Assembly (NCBI GenBank): GCA_033026295.1
Contig: CM065188.1
Span: 15,220,642-15,284,641, forward strand
From: Channa striata
Lineage: Eukaryota > Chordata > Actinopteri > Anabantiformes > Channidae
DNA length: 64,000 nt
Direction: 5' to 3'
Shown: piece after piece, positions 46,401 to 55,289 of the stretch
How positions within the stretch are numbered: position 1 is the first letter of the stretch
How the letters are laid out: every line of letters begins with the position of its first letter
Made by a program: the position numbers and the translations under genes
The notes under the pieces: model-generated
Database searches by the model: none
What the model saw: only the letters and a program-made list of their open reading frames with translations
Told to the model about the DNA's origin: nothing

Positions 46401-47966
46401 CGTTACAAACAGTGTGACACCAGCAGAATCCGTAAATCCCCAATCAAGTCGGTTTTCTACAAACTTGAACTTGTACACAGCTGAATCGCTCTCTCTTAGG
46501 TCTCCGATTCTCAGAGTGCAGTTATTCTCATACTCCACACGACCTGTGTAGTCTGGGTCTGTTGTCAGATCCACAGGGGCAGTGTCGTTCCCTTTAGTGA
46601 ACCATATTTTTTTAACAACCTTATCTGTAAGACACGGGTTTGTGTAGGTACAGGGTATGTCCACTGTTGATCCTTTTGTAGCACAGATGGACGCGGAGGT
46701 GTGTGTCACGCCACAGCCATTTACTGCTGTATCACAGAGTGCAGCAGAACAGACAATAACATGACCAACATTATGTAACTGCAGAAATAATAATAATGAT
46801 CAAAAAGAATCAATGACTTTCAGCTTATCCCTTCAGGGGTCGCCACAGCGAGATGATCCACACGTTGCTTTGGCAACCTCCCATTTTAACCCAGGATAAT
46901 GTTAAAAAGTTTATAATAATAATAATGATACTGGTAGTAGAACTAGTCTTAAGAAGAATTGTTTTTCTAATTCATGATGAAAACATTTTTGTGACTATTA
47001 TGCAATAAGTGTTTGCTTAGTCATAAAAAAAGCAAAACAAGATGTACACTGGCTGTATGTAATGCAATAATAATGAACAGCATGCACCGCTGTGAAATAT
47101 GCCTTTTGAAGGTGTGATTAATACAGCCTTAGCAACAAGGGTCAGAGGAAGCATCTAAATGAGCTTTTCTTGGTTTCCTTTCACTGTTCAACAGTTAACC
47201 AATGAAACCGCAGAGTGAAGCTCAAGAGTGATGGGTGATGGGTGATGAGTGTGCATCAACAGCAGCAGGTTGTTCAGATGAGATAAATGCAGAGCAACAT
47301 CATGCTAAGAAGGAAAAGTCAGGTCAGTCCGTAAAATGGGTTTTCACATTCTCTGCCAATACTATTGCATAAGAGCACCAGCTCAACCAGGGTAAACTTC
47401 AGATGAACAGCTTTTAAAACAACTTCCTATTCACATCACACTCGACTCCAGTTAAAATCCTTAGTAAAACAGCACATCGAGAGACAGTTTCACAGACTAT
47501 TAAATTACGAGCATTAAGAACGTATTCAGGATTTTTTGTCCATGTTATTCTTGATTCAGTGCATTATCAGGGCAGGAGATTGAAGAACAGTTCAATCCAT
47601 ATGACCACTGCATATGTAAGCAAAATGAGAAAGAAAACTCGAAAATAAAAATCTGAAATTCTAAGCAACAAAAAATCTGAGTTAAGCCTTAAGTTTAGCC
47701 TTTTCAAAGATTTTCCATTATCACGTGAACTTTAGACAAGAAATTCAAATCCGCCCATCGTATCTACGTAAAATTTCACAATTTTTATTACCCAGTAGTA
47801 AGAGAACAACCTCGTTTTTACCGCAAGACAGCCACTGTCTGACAAAGGAAATGGCTGAATAATGTCCCATCTTATCAAAAACAGAAAAACGCTCTGCCTG
47901 TTTTTACCAGTTGAATACGGTACCTGACACAGATAGAAGGATGAACAATCCACTAGTAAAACTCAT
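40389..47966 (-). CDS. SL4: CD22-like receptor with R-to-K V domain and interrupted tail
   Basis: Exons: signal 47966-47924 (MSFTSGLFILLSVS, only 43 nt), V 46726-46400, C2 46282-46064, Ig 45486-45217, Ig 43148-42888, transmembrane 42704-42617, candidate tail 42505-42449, last exon 40484-40389 (SDPCPDYENITGL, TAA). The V domain reads VYKFKF where other members have VYKFRF, replacing the Siglec arginine with lysine. The first tail exon has lost its original acceptor (paralogues tag|TTGTTG; here atgTTGTG). The next usable ccag|GAAAAG enters in the wrong phase and meets TGA after about 16 codons, so the YENI exon would not be reached. A mobile-element block sits between the two Ig exons. Likely a decoy-like short-tail protein or a dying gene. 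Confidence 0.76.
40500..42225. other. SL4 tail intron, unidentified sequence
   Basis: Between the two SL4 tail exons. aaagaggccatggcatgcag at 40558 looks like the end of a fish DNA transposon, but no matching right end was found. Confidence 0.35.
42228..42437 (+). mobile_element. tRNA-derived SINE
   Basis: tggctcagttggtaag (A box) and ggtcagtggttaaattcc (B-box like) make a tRNA-type Pol III head, followed by gtgtcgaagtgtcttttggc, aagacactgaaccccaa and gtaaagcgcttcggataaaa, the body and tail of a common fish SINE. Its right end lies about 10 bases from the donor of the SL4 tail exon 42505-42449. Confidence 0.78.
42617..42704 (-). CDS. SL4 transmembrane exon
   Basis: MIMNIIRLTLVALVLIPLF then VLGLWM, 88 nt, donor AG|GTAAAA, phase 1 in and 2 out. 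Confidence 0.8.
42888..43148 (-). CDS. SL4 membrane-proximal Ig exon
   Basis: VSVSPSAEIVEGSS, TLTCSSDSN, YTWYKENED, TITDFRPEHGGNYYC, EAQNMIGRQNSTLQL, donor G|GTGTGT (weaker than the paralogues' GTAAAC). Confidence 0.83.
43505..44150 (-). mobile_element. L2-like LINE fragment, minus strand
   Basis: Reading left from 44150: LSAAFDTVNHQ, LGISGPAPACFRSYLDE, a frame-broken copy of the DDTQLFLSF region near 43870-43780 and HIVSVSRSCKFNLHNIRQIR. Several indels. Confidence 0.75.
44155..44717. mobile_element. Candidate solo LTR or similar insertion
   Basis: 563 bp starting TGTGG and ending CCACA, with a poly(A) signal aataaa near 44660, set between antisense L2 pieces. A target duplication was not found, so the call is tentative. 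Confidence 0.35.
44718..44930 (-). mobile_element. Antisense LINE piece, other side of the LTR-like insert
   Basis: agtgaccactcttgaagcca, gactggttgacaccaaggag and ttgttctgggcaagaaagtc are common antisense LINE text. It probably continues the L2-type copy at 43505-44150. Confidence 0.5.
45217..45486 (-). CDS. SL4 third Ig exon
   Basis: KRPSVKVRPSAEIVEGSS, TLTCSSDSN, YTWYKKNTN, SNSGEHYCKAQNNMG, FVHVK, donor T|GTAAGT. Complete. Confidence 0.82.
46064..46282 (-). CDS. SL4 C2 exon
   Basis: DLQVQVIRSTFHQTYTEAV, LKCLSNSPFDQPIWFKNGQ, FYPEDNIQCASREHEG, RSPPV, donor T|GTGAGT. Diverged from SL2/SL3; the second cysteine of the KCHSSC motif is absent here. Confidence 0.8.
46400..46726 (-). CDS. SL4 V exon, arginine replaced by lysine, shifted acceptor
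   Basis: In other genes the exon begins ag|TGATACAG. Here that AG is TG, and TGATACAG itself now ends in the only good acceptor, so the exon starts at 46726 with AVNGCGVTHTSASIC. Starting at the ancestral place would hit TAA. GSTVDIPCTY, KIWFTKGND, NNCTLRIGDLRESDSAVYKFKF and AGVTLFV follow. B- and E-strand cysteines are kept; there is an added cysteine in NGCG. Confidence 0.8.
46805..46885 (-). mobile_element. RTE-derived fragment (antisense)
   Basis: cttcaggggtcgccacagcg is the complement of an RTE-type end; compare 38938-38956 on the plus strand. Confidence 0.55.
47924..47966 (-). CDS. SL4 signal-peptide exon
   Basis: ATG at 47966, MSFTSGLFILLSVS, donor CAG|GTACC. 12 nt shorter than the other signal exons, same phase. 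Confidence 0.75.
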
Positions 47967-48159
47967 AGTTGTGGCTTTTAGCTTTCAGTGCCGTTTCAGA
48001 GATGTCAAAACATGCCCACAAGTGAATATGGAATATCAATAAAAATAGGAGGGGGGTGCGGTTAAGGCATTTCTTTTTTTTGTCACCAGTTAACAGAAGC
48101 CAGAAATGTCAGTGTCAAAATACACCAGATGTCCTTCCCCTCAAACATTGCGGAACAAA

Positions 48160-50370
48160 AAGAGGAAGCTGTGTCACTCGGCAAATGTAGCATTTCATTA
48201 GAAACAGACAGAAAAAAGAAATCAAGGTAACATGGCAGAGTCTCATCTCTAAATTTCAGTCTGAATGCTCACACTGAAATTGTGTTTCCAACACTTTTCA
48301 AGACTTATCAGAGGAAGGCTGGCCCGCAGCTTATTATGGAATCCCAAAGGTTCCTCAGATAATGATGTCTCCCAAGCCGTCAAACTTGCGCCACTGTTTC
48401 TGTCCTTATATATCATATTGAGGCCGCAGGTACCTTTGGCATCACTAGTAGAAGCTCCAGAAGCACCACGAATTGACACTTTGGAGTCAAGGTCAGGTGG
48501 TTGAGATTTATCAGATTTCCTTCTTCTTGACATATGAGCACCCAAAATCCAAATGTCGGGACGTTTTTCAGCATCACGCTTTCAGTTCTGTTTCTCTGGC
48601 TCTGTCATCTTCTCTGCAGCCATGAGATTTCCCTGTCCCTCAGATATTCTGTGGACCTGACAGTTCTGTCACTGCTTTACAATATAGTGTGTATACACTA
48701 AAATACCTGCCCTGACTTTCTGCGGCTGATTTGTTTTTACGTGCTGCACCTATTTAGATTTTCTACTTTTTAAATATACCTTTTGCCTTTTTGCATGTTT
48801 CTCACCTTTTCTTGTTCAGAAATAACTGCTGTCTTGGCATGATTCTTTACCCGGATGAAATTCTGGGCCAAAGACTTACAACTGAAAGCAGCTAAAAGTA
48901 CTTTTGCAAAGTTGACAGCAGGATCTTAATAGGTTTTCTTTAAATGTACCAAATACTTCGGACTATGAACACAGATTTTATTTTCTTGACTAATTACAAG
49001 TCACAAAGAATAATATAGACGAAAAATATTGTGATATTACAAGAAAACACAAAACCTGCAGTAAACCAGTTCTGTTTACTGGAATCTAGTGGTAACAGAA
49101 TTAAACTACTACTGCATCCGACCGCATGTTCCCCAGAGAATTTTTGAATAGCAGGGACTAAGGTAGTATTATGCAAGTCATATATAATTTCTCAAATCAA
49201 ATATTTTTGTACATTTTATCAGAGTTTATCCTCTGTGGAGTCACTAATACTTTTAAGTCATTTTATCAATGCATAAAACTGGCAACTCAGCTTTTTTTCT
49301 TTTCCATGGGGCAGTAGAACCACTTCCATTAAAATTCCAAGTGAGCTTAGGTGATAACAAAAGGTGGCATGAAATACCTGTTGATTACCTTTTATCTAAA
49401 TCATACTCCAAAACTTTCCCTAGTCATCCTTTTATCAGTAATTTCTTTTGCTGCCATTCAGCTTCTTTCTCTGCTGTCGCAGACTCCAGAACAATTAGTT
49501 CAAACCAAAGAAGCCTTGTAAGAAAGAGGTGAAGTACCTTCAAGATTCCCAAGCAGTTGCCATTAAAAAGCAGCTTTGGGAATTTCATCCTAGCAGGTTT
49601 TGCTAGAAGATGGCCAAATGATGTTGTTAATAATATCTCCAGCATGAATTGCAGCAATGTTTGAAAAAGCATTTTCTAATCCTAATATATCATTTCAGTT
49701 TCATTTCGCTTCAGGACTCAAACAAGCAAGCAGTTCTTAAGAACACACCGTGCTAAAACATTGCTGTTATGTTTGCAAAAATAAATCTGAATGCTGGACT
49801 AGAAATTGTGGTTTGTGTGTTTTATGGTGGTTTTGTTGATCTGGCTGTACAGTGCAGCAGGGTCTTCTCCAGTTTCCTTATTTCTGTTACTAAGAGAAAG
49901 AAATAAAGAAATGAGGACACCAAAGATTAGATATGACATGAAATGAGCAGCCCAACAAAGATTCAAGTCAGCTCAAACATTAGCTAAGTATTTCCCAAAA
50001 AATTACTTTAAATGTCGTGGTTGATTGGTGAATTTGTTCATGAACAAGGACAATTGTGAAAATATACTAAGGCATCATCTGCATATAAAGAATCTGTATG
50101 TTATTATCATATATTATATAAAAGCCATATAATTCTGTTTGCTTGTTGCAGTTCTTTAAAGATCAACACAAACATGTGGGGACAGAGGACACCTAGTGTG
50201 TGGGCCAGAAATTTCAGAATATTGTACATAACTATTCACAAAACCTAAATGCAGACTTAGTTCTCCTCTTTTTTTCTCTTCTCTATCTGCCTTTACAATA
50301 AAAAAAATACAGTAAAACACGAAGTCAGAGGCCTTCTCAAAGTACAATAATCTGGTGATGTTCCCGTTTG
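48160..50370. other. SL4-SL5 intergenic, no gene recognised
   Basis: Frames of 80-98 codons at 48249-48545 (minus) and 49269-49532 (plus) have no recognised motif and no paralogue in the window. Left uncalled. Confidence 0.4.
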
Positions 50371-50379
50371 AGAAGCTGC

Positions 50380-50565
50380 TCACCTCAGGGCAGCACTGTC
50401 GGTTTTGAAGATGACAGTAGTGTACTCAACACTGTTTGCTTGTCCGTCCTTCTGGTCTCTTTGCTGATGGGCTGGTTGAATGTTGGAGTAAAGTGCATCT
50501 GCCTGTTTCTTCGAAAAGTGGATGCTGGCATAGTGAAGGGCGTCCTTCTGATCTCCTGCTTGTTT
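50380..50565 (-). CDS. SL5 terminal tail exon with ITIM, YxN and ITIM
   Basis: 62 codons with TGA, phase 0. LHYASI (residues 10-15), ALYSNI (24-29) and VEYTTV (46-51). Two match the ITIM pattern, the middle one the Grb2-type YxN. This is the same order of motif types as in CD22-family tails. The homologous SL1 exon keeps only the two ITIMs. Confidence 0.83.
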   Translation of the reverse strand, partial: KQAGDQKDALHYASIHFSKKQADALYSNIQPAHQQRDQKDGQANSVEYTTVIFKTDSAALR

Positions 50566-53500
50566 CTATAAATGTTAGAGAAATAAAATTACATAAATAG
50601 TTGTGCAGATGACAAACAGATACGTAGCAGCCGGGAGAATTTCTAAGAATAAGAATCTTCTACTCTGGTAGAACACGCAACATATCTAAGCGTAAAACTG
50701 TGAGCGCACAACAGCAAGAGTGACAACACTGAAATGAACAGATGTCATATGTTTTTTTTCATCCAGCCCAATCTGATACTTGTAAAATGGAATCCAGTCT
50801 TTAAACATGACTACAAGTTCACTTTTACTGTAAGTTTTGTGTTGAAACTGATGTTTCTCACCTGTGGACTTCTGTCTGATTTCTTTTCCAACTTGGGCGA
50901 TTGCTGAGATTTCCTCTTTCTAAAAGCAAAAAAAATATTTTTTAAAATTTTGACTTCATGTATCATTATAGTATTTTAATAAACAATCATTTACAGCACT
51001 GCTCACCTAATCCACAGCATAACAGAGGTGAGGATAACAATAAAGGAAACAGTCATTATTGTTCCAAGTAATTTCCATGATCCTGCTAAACGAGAATTAC
51101 ATCATATTAATCACAGTTACAAGATTTTAAGCCAACTGTCCCTTCAAAGTTACAAAAGTTCACATTAAGTATATCACTGCCTAAATATGCTTCAAATCTT
51201 GTTGAGTCAGCATTAGGAGCATCTAAAAACAAAGTTAAAACATAAATTAATTAATCATTTCACAAGAGTCAGCAGGTGGAGTTCAATTATCGTGTTCTGG
51301 GCTTCACAGGAATAATTTCCACTGTGTTCAGGTCTGAAGTCAGTGATGGTGAAGATCTGTCCTGAAGCTTTTGGTGAGTCTTCATTCTCCTTGTACCAGG
51401 TATAATTAGCTGCTGGGTTAGAATCACTGCTACAGGTCAGAGTCACTGAACGACCCTCCACTATCTCAGCAGAGGGACTCACTGACACTGAGGGAACCTT
51501 TGGAGAGTCTGGACAGTAACATTTGAAGAAATTTCATCATTAGCATTTGCCTGTAACGTGGCTGGGACGACTGATGAGATGATTTTAATTTCCACTAAGA
51601 TGTTAAGTTCACAGAAAGAACAGTGTCTTTGAAGTCAGTGATGAGTAGAGATGAAGAGTTGATCCATCCAAACTGATTCTCAGATTTGATCCTGTCTTCA
51701 GAGCTGATTGAGGTGAAATGATAGATTCCATCTAGTCCTTGATGCATTGGTTCATTCCCCTTGTACCAGGTATAATTAGCTGCTGGGTTACAATCACTGC
51801 TACAGGTCAGAGTCACTGAACTACCCTCCACTATCTCAGCAAAGGGACTCACTGACACTGAGGGAACCTTTGGAGGGTCTGGAAAATAATTTGTAGACAC
51901 TTAAAAACGTGCAGCAACAACTTATAATCTAATAAATGCAAGATATTCAGGTATAAACTTGCTATTATTGTTCAAATGTAAGAATAATTTCTTGAATATT
52001 TAGCTGTTGTTTTGTGCACAAATCACTTCCCGCATCCCTCTTTACTATGGGAAAAATAAACTGCCAGAACAAACTGTGACTTAATTTCCCTGTTAGATAA
52101 TGTGTCCAATTTCATACTTACACTGGACGTCTAATACACAGATGATCTATTTTGTCCATATTTATTCTCAGATATGCAGTAGTAGATCCCAGACTCCTTA
52201 GTGCTGATGGAGGGGAAATCGTAACTCCCTCCTAGTGTGTTAAGCAGTGCTTCATTCTCCTTGTACCAGGTATAATTAGCTGCTGGGTTAGAATCACTGC
52301 TACAGGTCAGATTCACTGAACTACCCTCCACTATCTCAGCAGAGGGACTCACTGACACTGAGGGAACCTTTGGAGGATCTTTTTAGAAAAGATATGTTTA
52401 GAATAATGAATTACAAAAGAATAAAAGAAGAAGTGCATTTATTTAAATAGTTCCAGCACCTTGTGTGAGAACCAGCGGGAGACAAGGTTAATCTGGACGA
52501 CAAGAAAACTGCCACTCAAACATCTATTACAGCTGCACAGTAAACTGTAATGGAATATTTTGTGTTTTTATTTTAAAAAAATTTTGACTTACATTTCACG
52601 TCAACAGAGATGTTTTTAAGTGTCATCCCCAGCTCATTGACAGCTGCACAGCAATACTGTCCAGAATCAGAGGACCGGATGGAGCTGAAGGCAAACTGTG
52701 ACCCATTCATGAAAACGAGATTGTTTTTGTACCAGGTATAATTAGCTGCTGGGTTAGCATCACTGCTACAGGTCAGAGTCACTGAACTACCCTCCACTAT
52801 CTCAGCAGAGGGACTCACTGACACTGAGGGAACCTTTGGAGGGTCTGGAGGAGAAAGTATTTACCAAAAAACTGATTTTGTTTAACAGTGAAATATTGAA
52901 GTTGAATCATACAATTGGGTTACAAATAGGTTTGTGTGTCCTGTATCACTGCATCAAACAATTTGTCAGTGACACAGAGATCTGAACTCACACAGTGACG
53001 GAGAGCTGTAATTCTCGTGTCCTTTCAACGCACAGGTGACGTTGTCTCCAGGATAAAACTGACCCACATAATGGCAAGTTCCTTTTGAGACCTCCTGTCC
53101 ATTCTTCAGCCACATGAAAGAGACTTGAGTACCTGGACTGCAGAGGCTGGAACAGTTCAGCGCCACCTCGTTATAAGACTGATGGACTGTTACTCCGGTC
53201 ACCTGAATCTGCAGAGCTGGACACGTGGGAAAGGAATCACAACACCAAAATAAGTGTTACACTGGGACTCTAGGAACTTAAAAGCATCTAATACCTAAGA
53301 AGATAAAAATTGGACAAACACTACAGGAACTATTGACCAGATTCCTCCACTGATTGTTATGTTGAGGACTAACCCAAAAGTTTTATTAAGAAATCAATAT
53401 TCAAATGTGCTAATACAAACACACAAACTTGCAGGGCTGTTTTCAACAAACAAAATAGCTAAATCACAAGTAATCCATCATGTTACCTGTGACTGTAAGG

Positions 53501-55288
53501 AAGACTCCAGGTTCACCAGTATATTTCCCATTTTTTGGGTTTGTGATGAACCTGAACTTGTACGTCGTCATATCACTCTCTCTCAATCCTTTGATTCTCA
53601 GGGTGCATTGTTTATCCTGACAGATATACTGTGCACGACCTGCATACTCTGACTGAGCCATCAGATCCTTAGTGCCTTCAATCACCCAGAAGCTCTGCGT
53701 AACTGTGACACTGGATGGGTATGTGTAGGTGCAGCTCATGTCCACTGTTGATCCTTCGGCGGCACAGGTCTGATTGGCAGCGTATTTCACATTCCAGCCA
53801 TTCTGACCCTGGACCACTGTGACAAAGAACACGTCAAGCAGAAATCAGAAACGAAACAAAATAAAAGCTCAGTAGTTAGTGAAACTGTATTGTTTTATGG
53901 AAGTGAAATTCAAAGACCAACATTTGTAGTTTCACATATGTATCCTGCCTTGCTATTACTACATCATTTTAATATATCGTATATTTTATATTAATTTCTG
54001 AATATTTACTTAATTTACTGGTCCACATGTACCATTTAAATGCAGTGTAACTGCAGACAGAGGTTTGTGTGTGTCAGACAGCTCACTTATAAAAAAAATC
54101 TTAGGCCGTGCGTATAGACCATGTGACAAAGATGTTAAATATATTTGGAGGTGTCCTTAAGTAGGTTCTTCTGTTGAAAATACAGACTTTCACATTATGC
54201 TTGGGTTGTTTTTGACGGTTTACTTCCCTTTTCAAGTAGATGATGTTGAATAGGGTAGTACAATTATATTTTGCATTTATTAGATGCTGCAGATTTCCAT
54301 AAGCAAAATAGATTGTTTAGTTGCACGTGACACTACAAAGAATGAAGAGAAATTATTTGCATGTAGGTAGAACTTTAGTCCACGGAGAAAACCAGTCTTT
54401 ACATTGACATTAATTTAGTTTTAATTTAATTAAAAGTTAAAACTAGTTTAGTTCACAGTTAAATTTATGCACATTTGGTTTGTATCCTTATTGCTTCATA
54501 GACTGGTAATGAGTGTAGGAGGAAACTATAGAGAAATATGCCACAGTGAGGTTGATGCGTAGTTCAGATAATAAAATAGCAAATGTTGACATGCCACACA
54601 GAGACTCACGTCTATGGACACAGATGTATAAAAATAAATTTGAGTTAAAATAAAAGGTTTGATTTAAACATTTTCTGAAGCCATCTCACCCCAGGTGGTC
54701 GACATATTTCATACGTGACACGATTTCGCACAGTTGAGTGCTGCGTTTTTATCCGACTTTCTAAGAAGTTTAACCGAGAGAAATAATATGCAAACACGTT
54801 CAACACATGACAGACGTGGGTGTTTCAGGGCTGCTGTCTCAGAAACATGCAGAACAAAAATATACTGCAAAAACAGGTTCACTTATCAAGACCAAGCAGC
54901 CGACTTCTGTTTGTTAGTGGATCAGAACTTGTTCCACAGGACACTGACATGCAGCTTAAACTGTCGGAACTGTTTCTCACGCATACACCTCCTGCTGCTC
55001 CTGTACAAACCTCCAATGTCCAAAGCTAATACCCCCAGTACTTCAGGAAAATGCATGTACAACTACAATAACCATGATGGGGACTTATCAAAGGCAACAC
55101 TGCAGGTCCACGTGTAAAGAAGAAGGTGAAGACAGAGTTTCAATGATGTCACCGGTCTAATCTGAAGTAAACACACTGGATCCTGATTTGTGCAGCTTCA
55201 AATGCTTGTGAAATATGAAATACTGCACAGTACCTGGTACAGAGAGGAGGAAGACGACAAGTCCACTGGTGGTTGCAGTTAATCCCAT
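50380..55288 (-). CDS. SL5: CD22-like / Siglec-like receptor with two ITIMs; three damaged Ig exons
   Basis: Exons: signal 55288-55234 (MGLTATTSGLVVFLLSVP), V 53816-53487, C2 53216-52992, Ig 52844-52593, then damaged Ig exons 52378-52122, 51883-51600 and 51510-51255, transmembrane 51082-51007, tail 50919-50862 and last exon 50565-50380 (TGA). The V domain keeps YKFRF and B/E cysteines. The tail has LHYASI and VEYTTV (ITIM type) and ALYSNI (YxN) between them. Joining the first good Ig exon (phase 1 out) directly to the transmembrane exon (phase 1 in) is in frame, giving an intact three-domain inhibitory receptor of ordinary Siglec form. Which Ig exons are used needs RNA data. Confidence 0.82.
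51007..51082 (-). CDS. SL5 transmembrane exon
   Basis: SWKLLGTIMTVSFIVILTSV then MLWI, donor AG|GTGAGC. The next exon 50919-50862 begins RKRKSQQSPK, the basic anchor. Confidence 0.83.
51255..51510 (-). pseudogene. SL5 membrane-proximal Ig exon, shortened G strand
   Basis: Intact to NYSCEAQNTI, then a deletion removes the GRQNS region and shifts into IELHLLTLVK and TGA. The donor G|GTAAAC of paralogues is gone. Its first half still matches the shared block almost exactly. Confidence 0.73.
51600..51883 (-). pseudogene. SL5 fifth Ig exon, F-strand cysteine deleted
   Basis: TLTCSSDCN and YTWYKGN are intact, but SISSEDR runs straight into IKSENQFGW where SL3 has DRGTYYCKSED. The residues holding the second disulfide cysteine are missing by an in-frame deletion, and the usual donor after the G strand is absent. 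Confidence 0.73.
52122..52378 (-). pseudogene. SL5 fourth Ig exon with frameshift and stop
   Basis: Good through SGIYYC and SENKYGQNRSS, then one base is missing relative to SL3 (TCTGTATTCATAGACG there, TCTGTGTATTAGACG here), giving TAG before the donor T|GTAAGT. The acceptor AG is preceded by purines (ctaaaaag) instead of the usual ctccag. Confidence 0.75.
52593..52844 (-). CDS. SL5 third Ig exon
   Basis: PSVSVSPSAEIVEGSS, TLTCSSDAN, YTWYKNN, SSIRSSDSGQYCCAAVNELG, VDVK, donor T|GTAAGT. Complete, with a doubled cysteine (YCC) on strand F. Confidence 0.83.
52992..53216 (-). CDS. SL5 C2 exon
   Basis: ALQIQVTGVTVHQSYNEV, LNCSSLCSPGTQ, MWLKNGQEV, FYPGDNVTCALKGHENYSSP, donor T|GTGAGT. Keeps the extra domain-2 cysteine. 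Confidence 0.82.
53487..53816 (-). CDS. SL5 V exon
   Basis: VVQGQNGWNVKYAANQTC, GSTVDMSCTYTY, SFWVIEGTKD, QYICQDKQCTLRIKGLRESD, TTYKFRFITNPKNG and GVFLTV. Siglec arginine, the A'-strand extra cysteine and the B/E pair are all present. The most diverged V of the array. Confidence 0.84.
53830..55230. other. SL5 first intron
   Basis: AT-rich, no repeat or extra exon recognised. Confidence 0.6.
55234..55288 (-). CDS. SL5 signal-peptide exon
   Basis: ATG at 55288, MGLTATTSGLVVFLLSVP, donor CAG|GTACT, 55 nt. Confidence 0.82.
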
Positions 55289-55289
55289 G

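Noticed and set aside
48249..48545. 98-codon minus frame
   Set aside because: No motif, repeat match or splice pattern; not enough to call a gene.
49269..49672. Opposed frames of 82-87 codons
   Set aside because: No recognised protein; could be an old transposon but unsupported.
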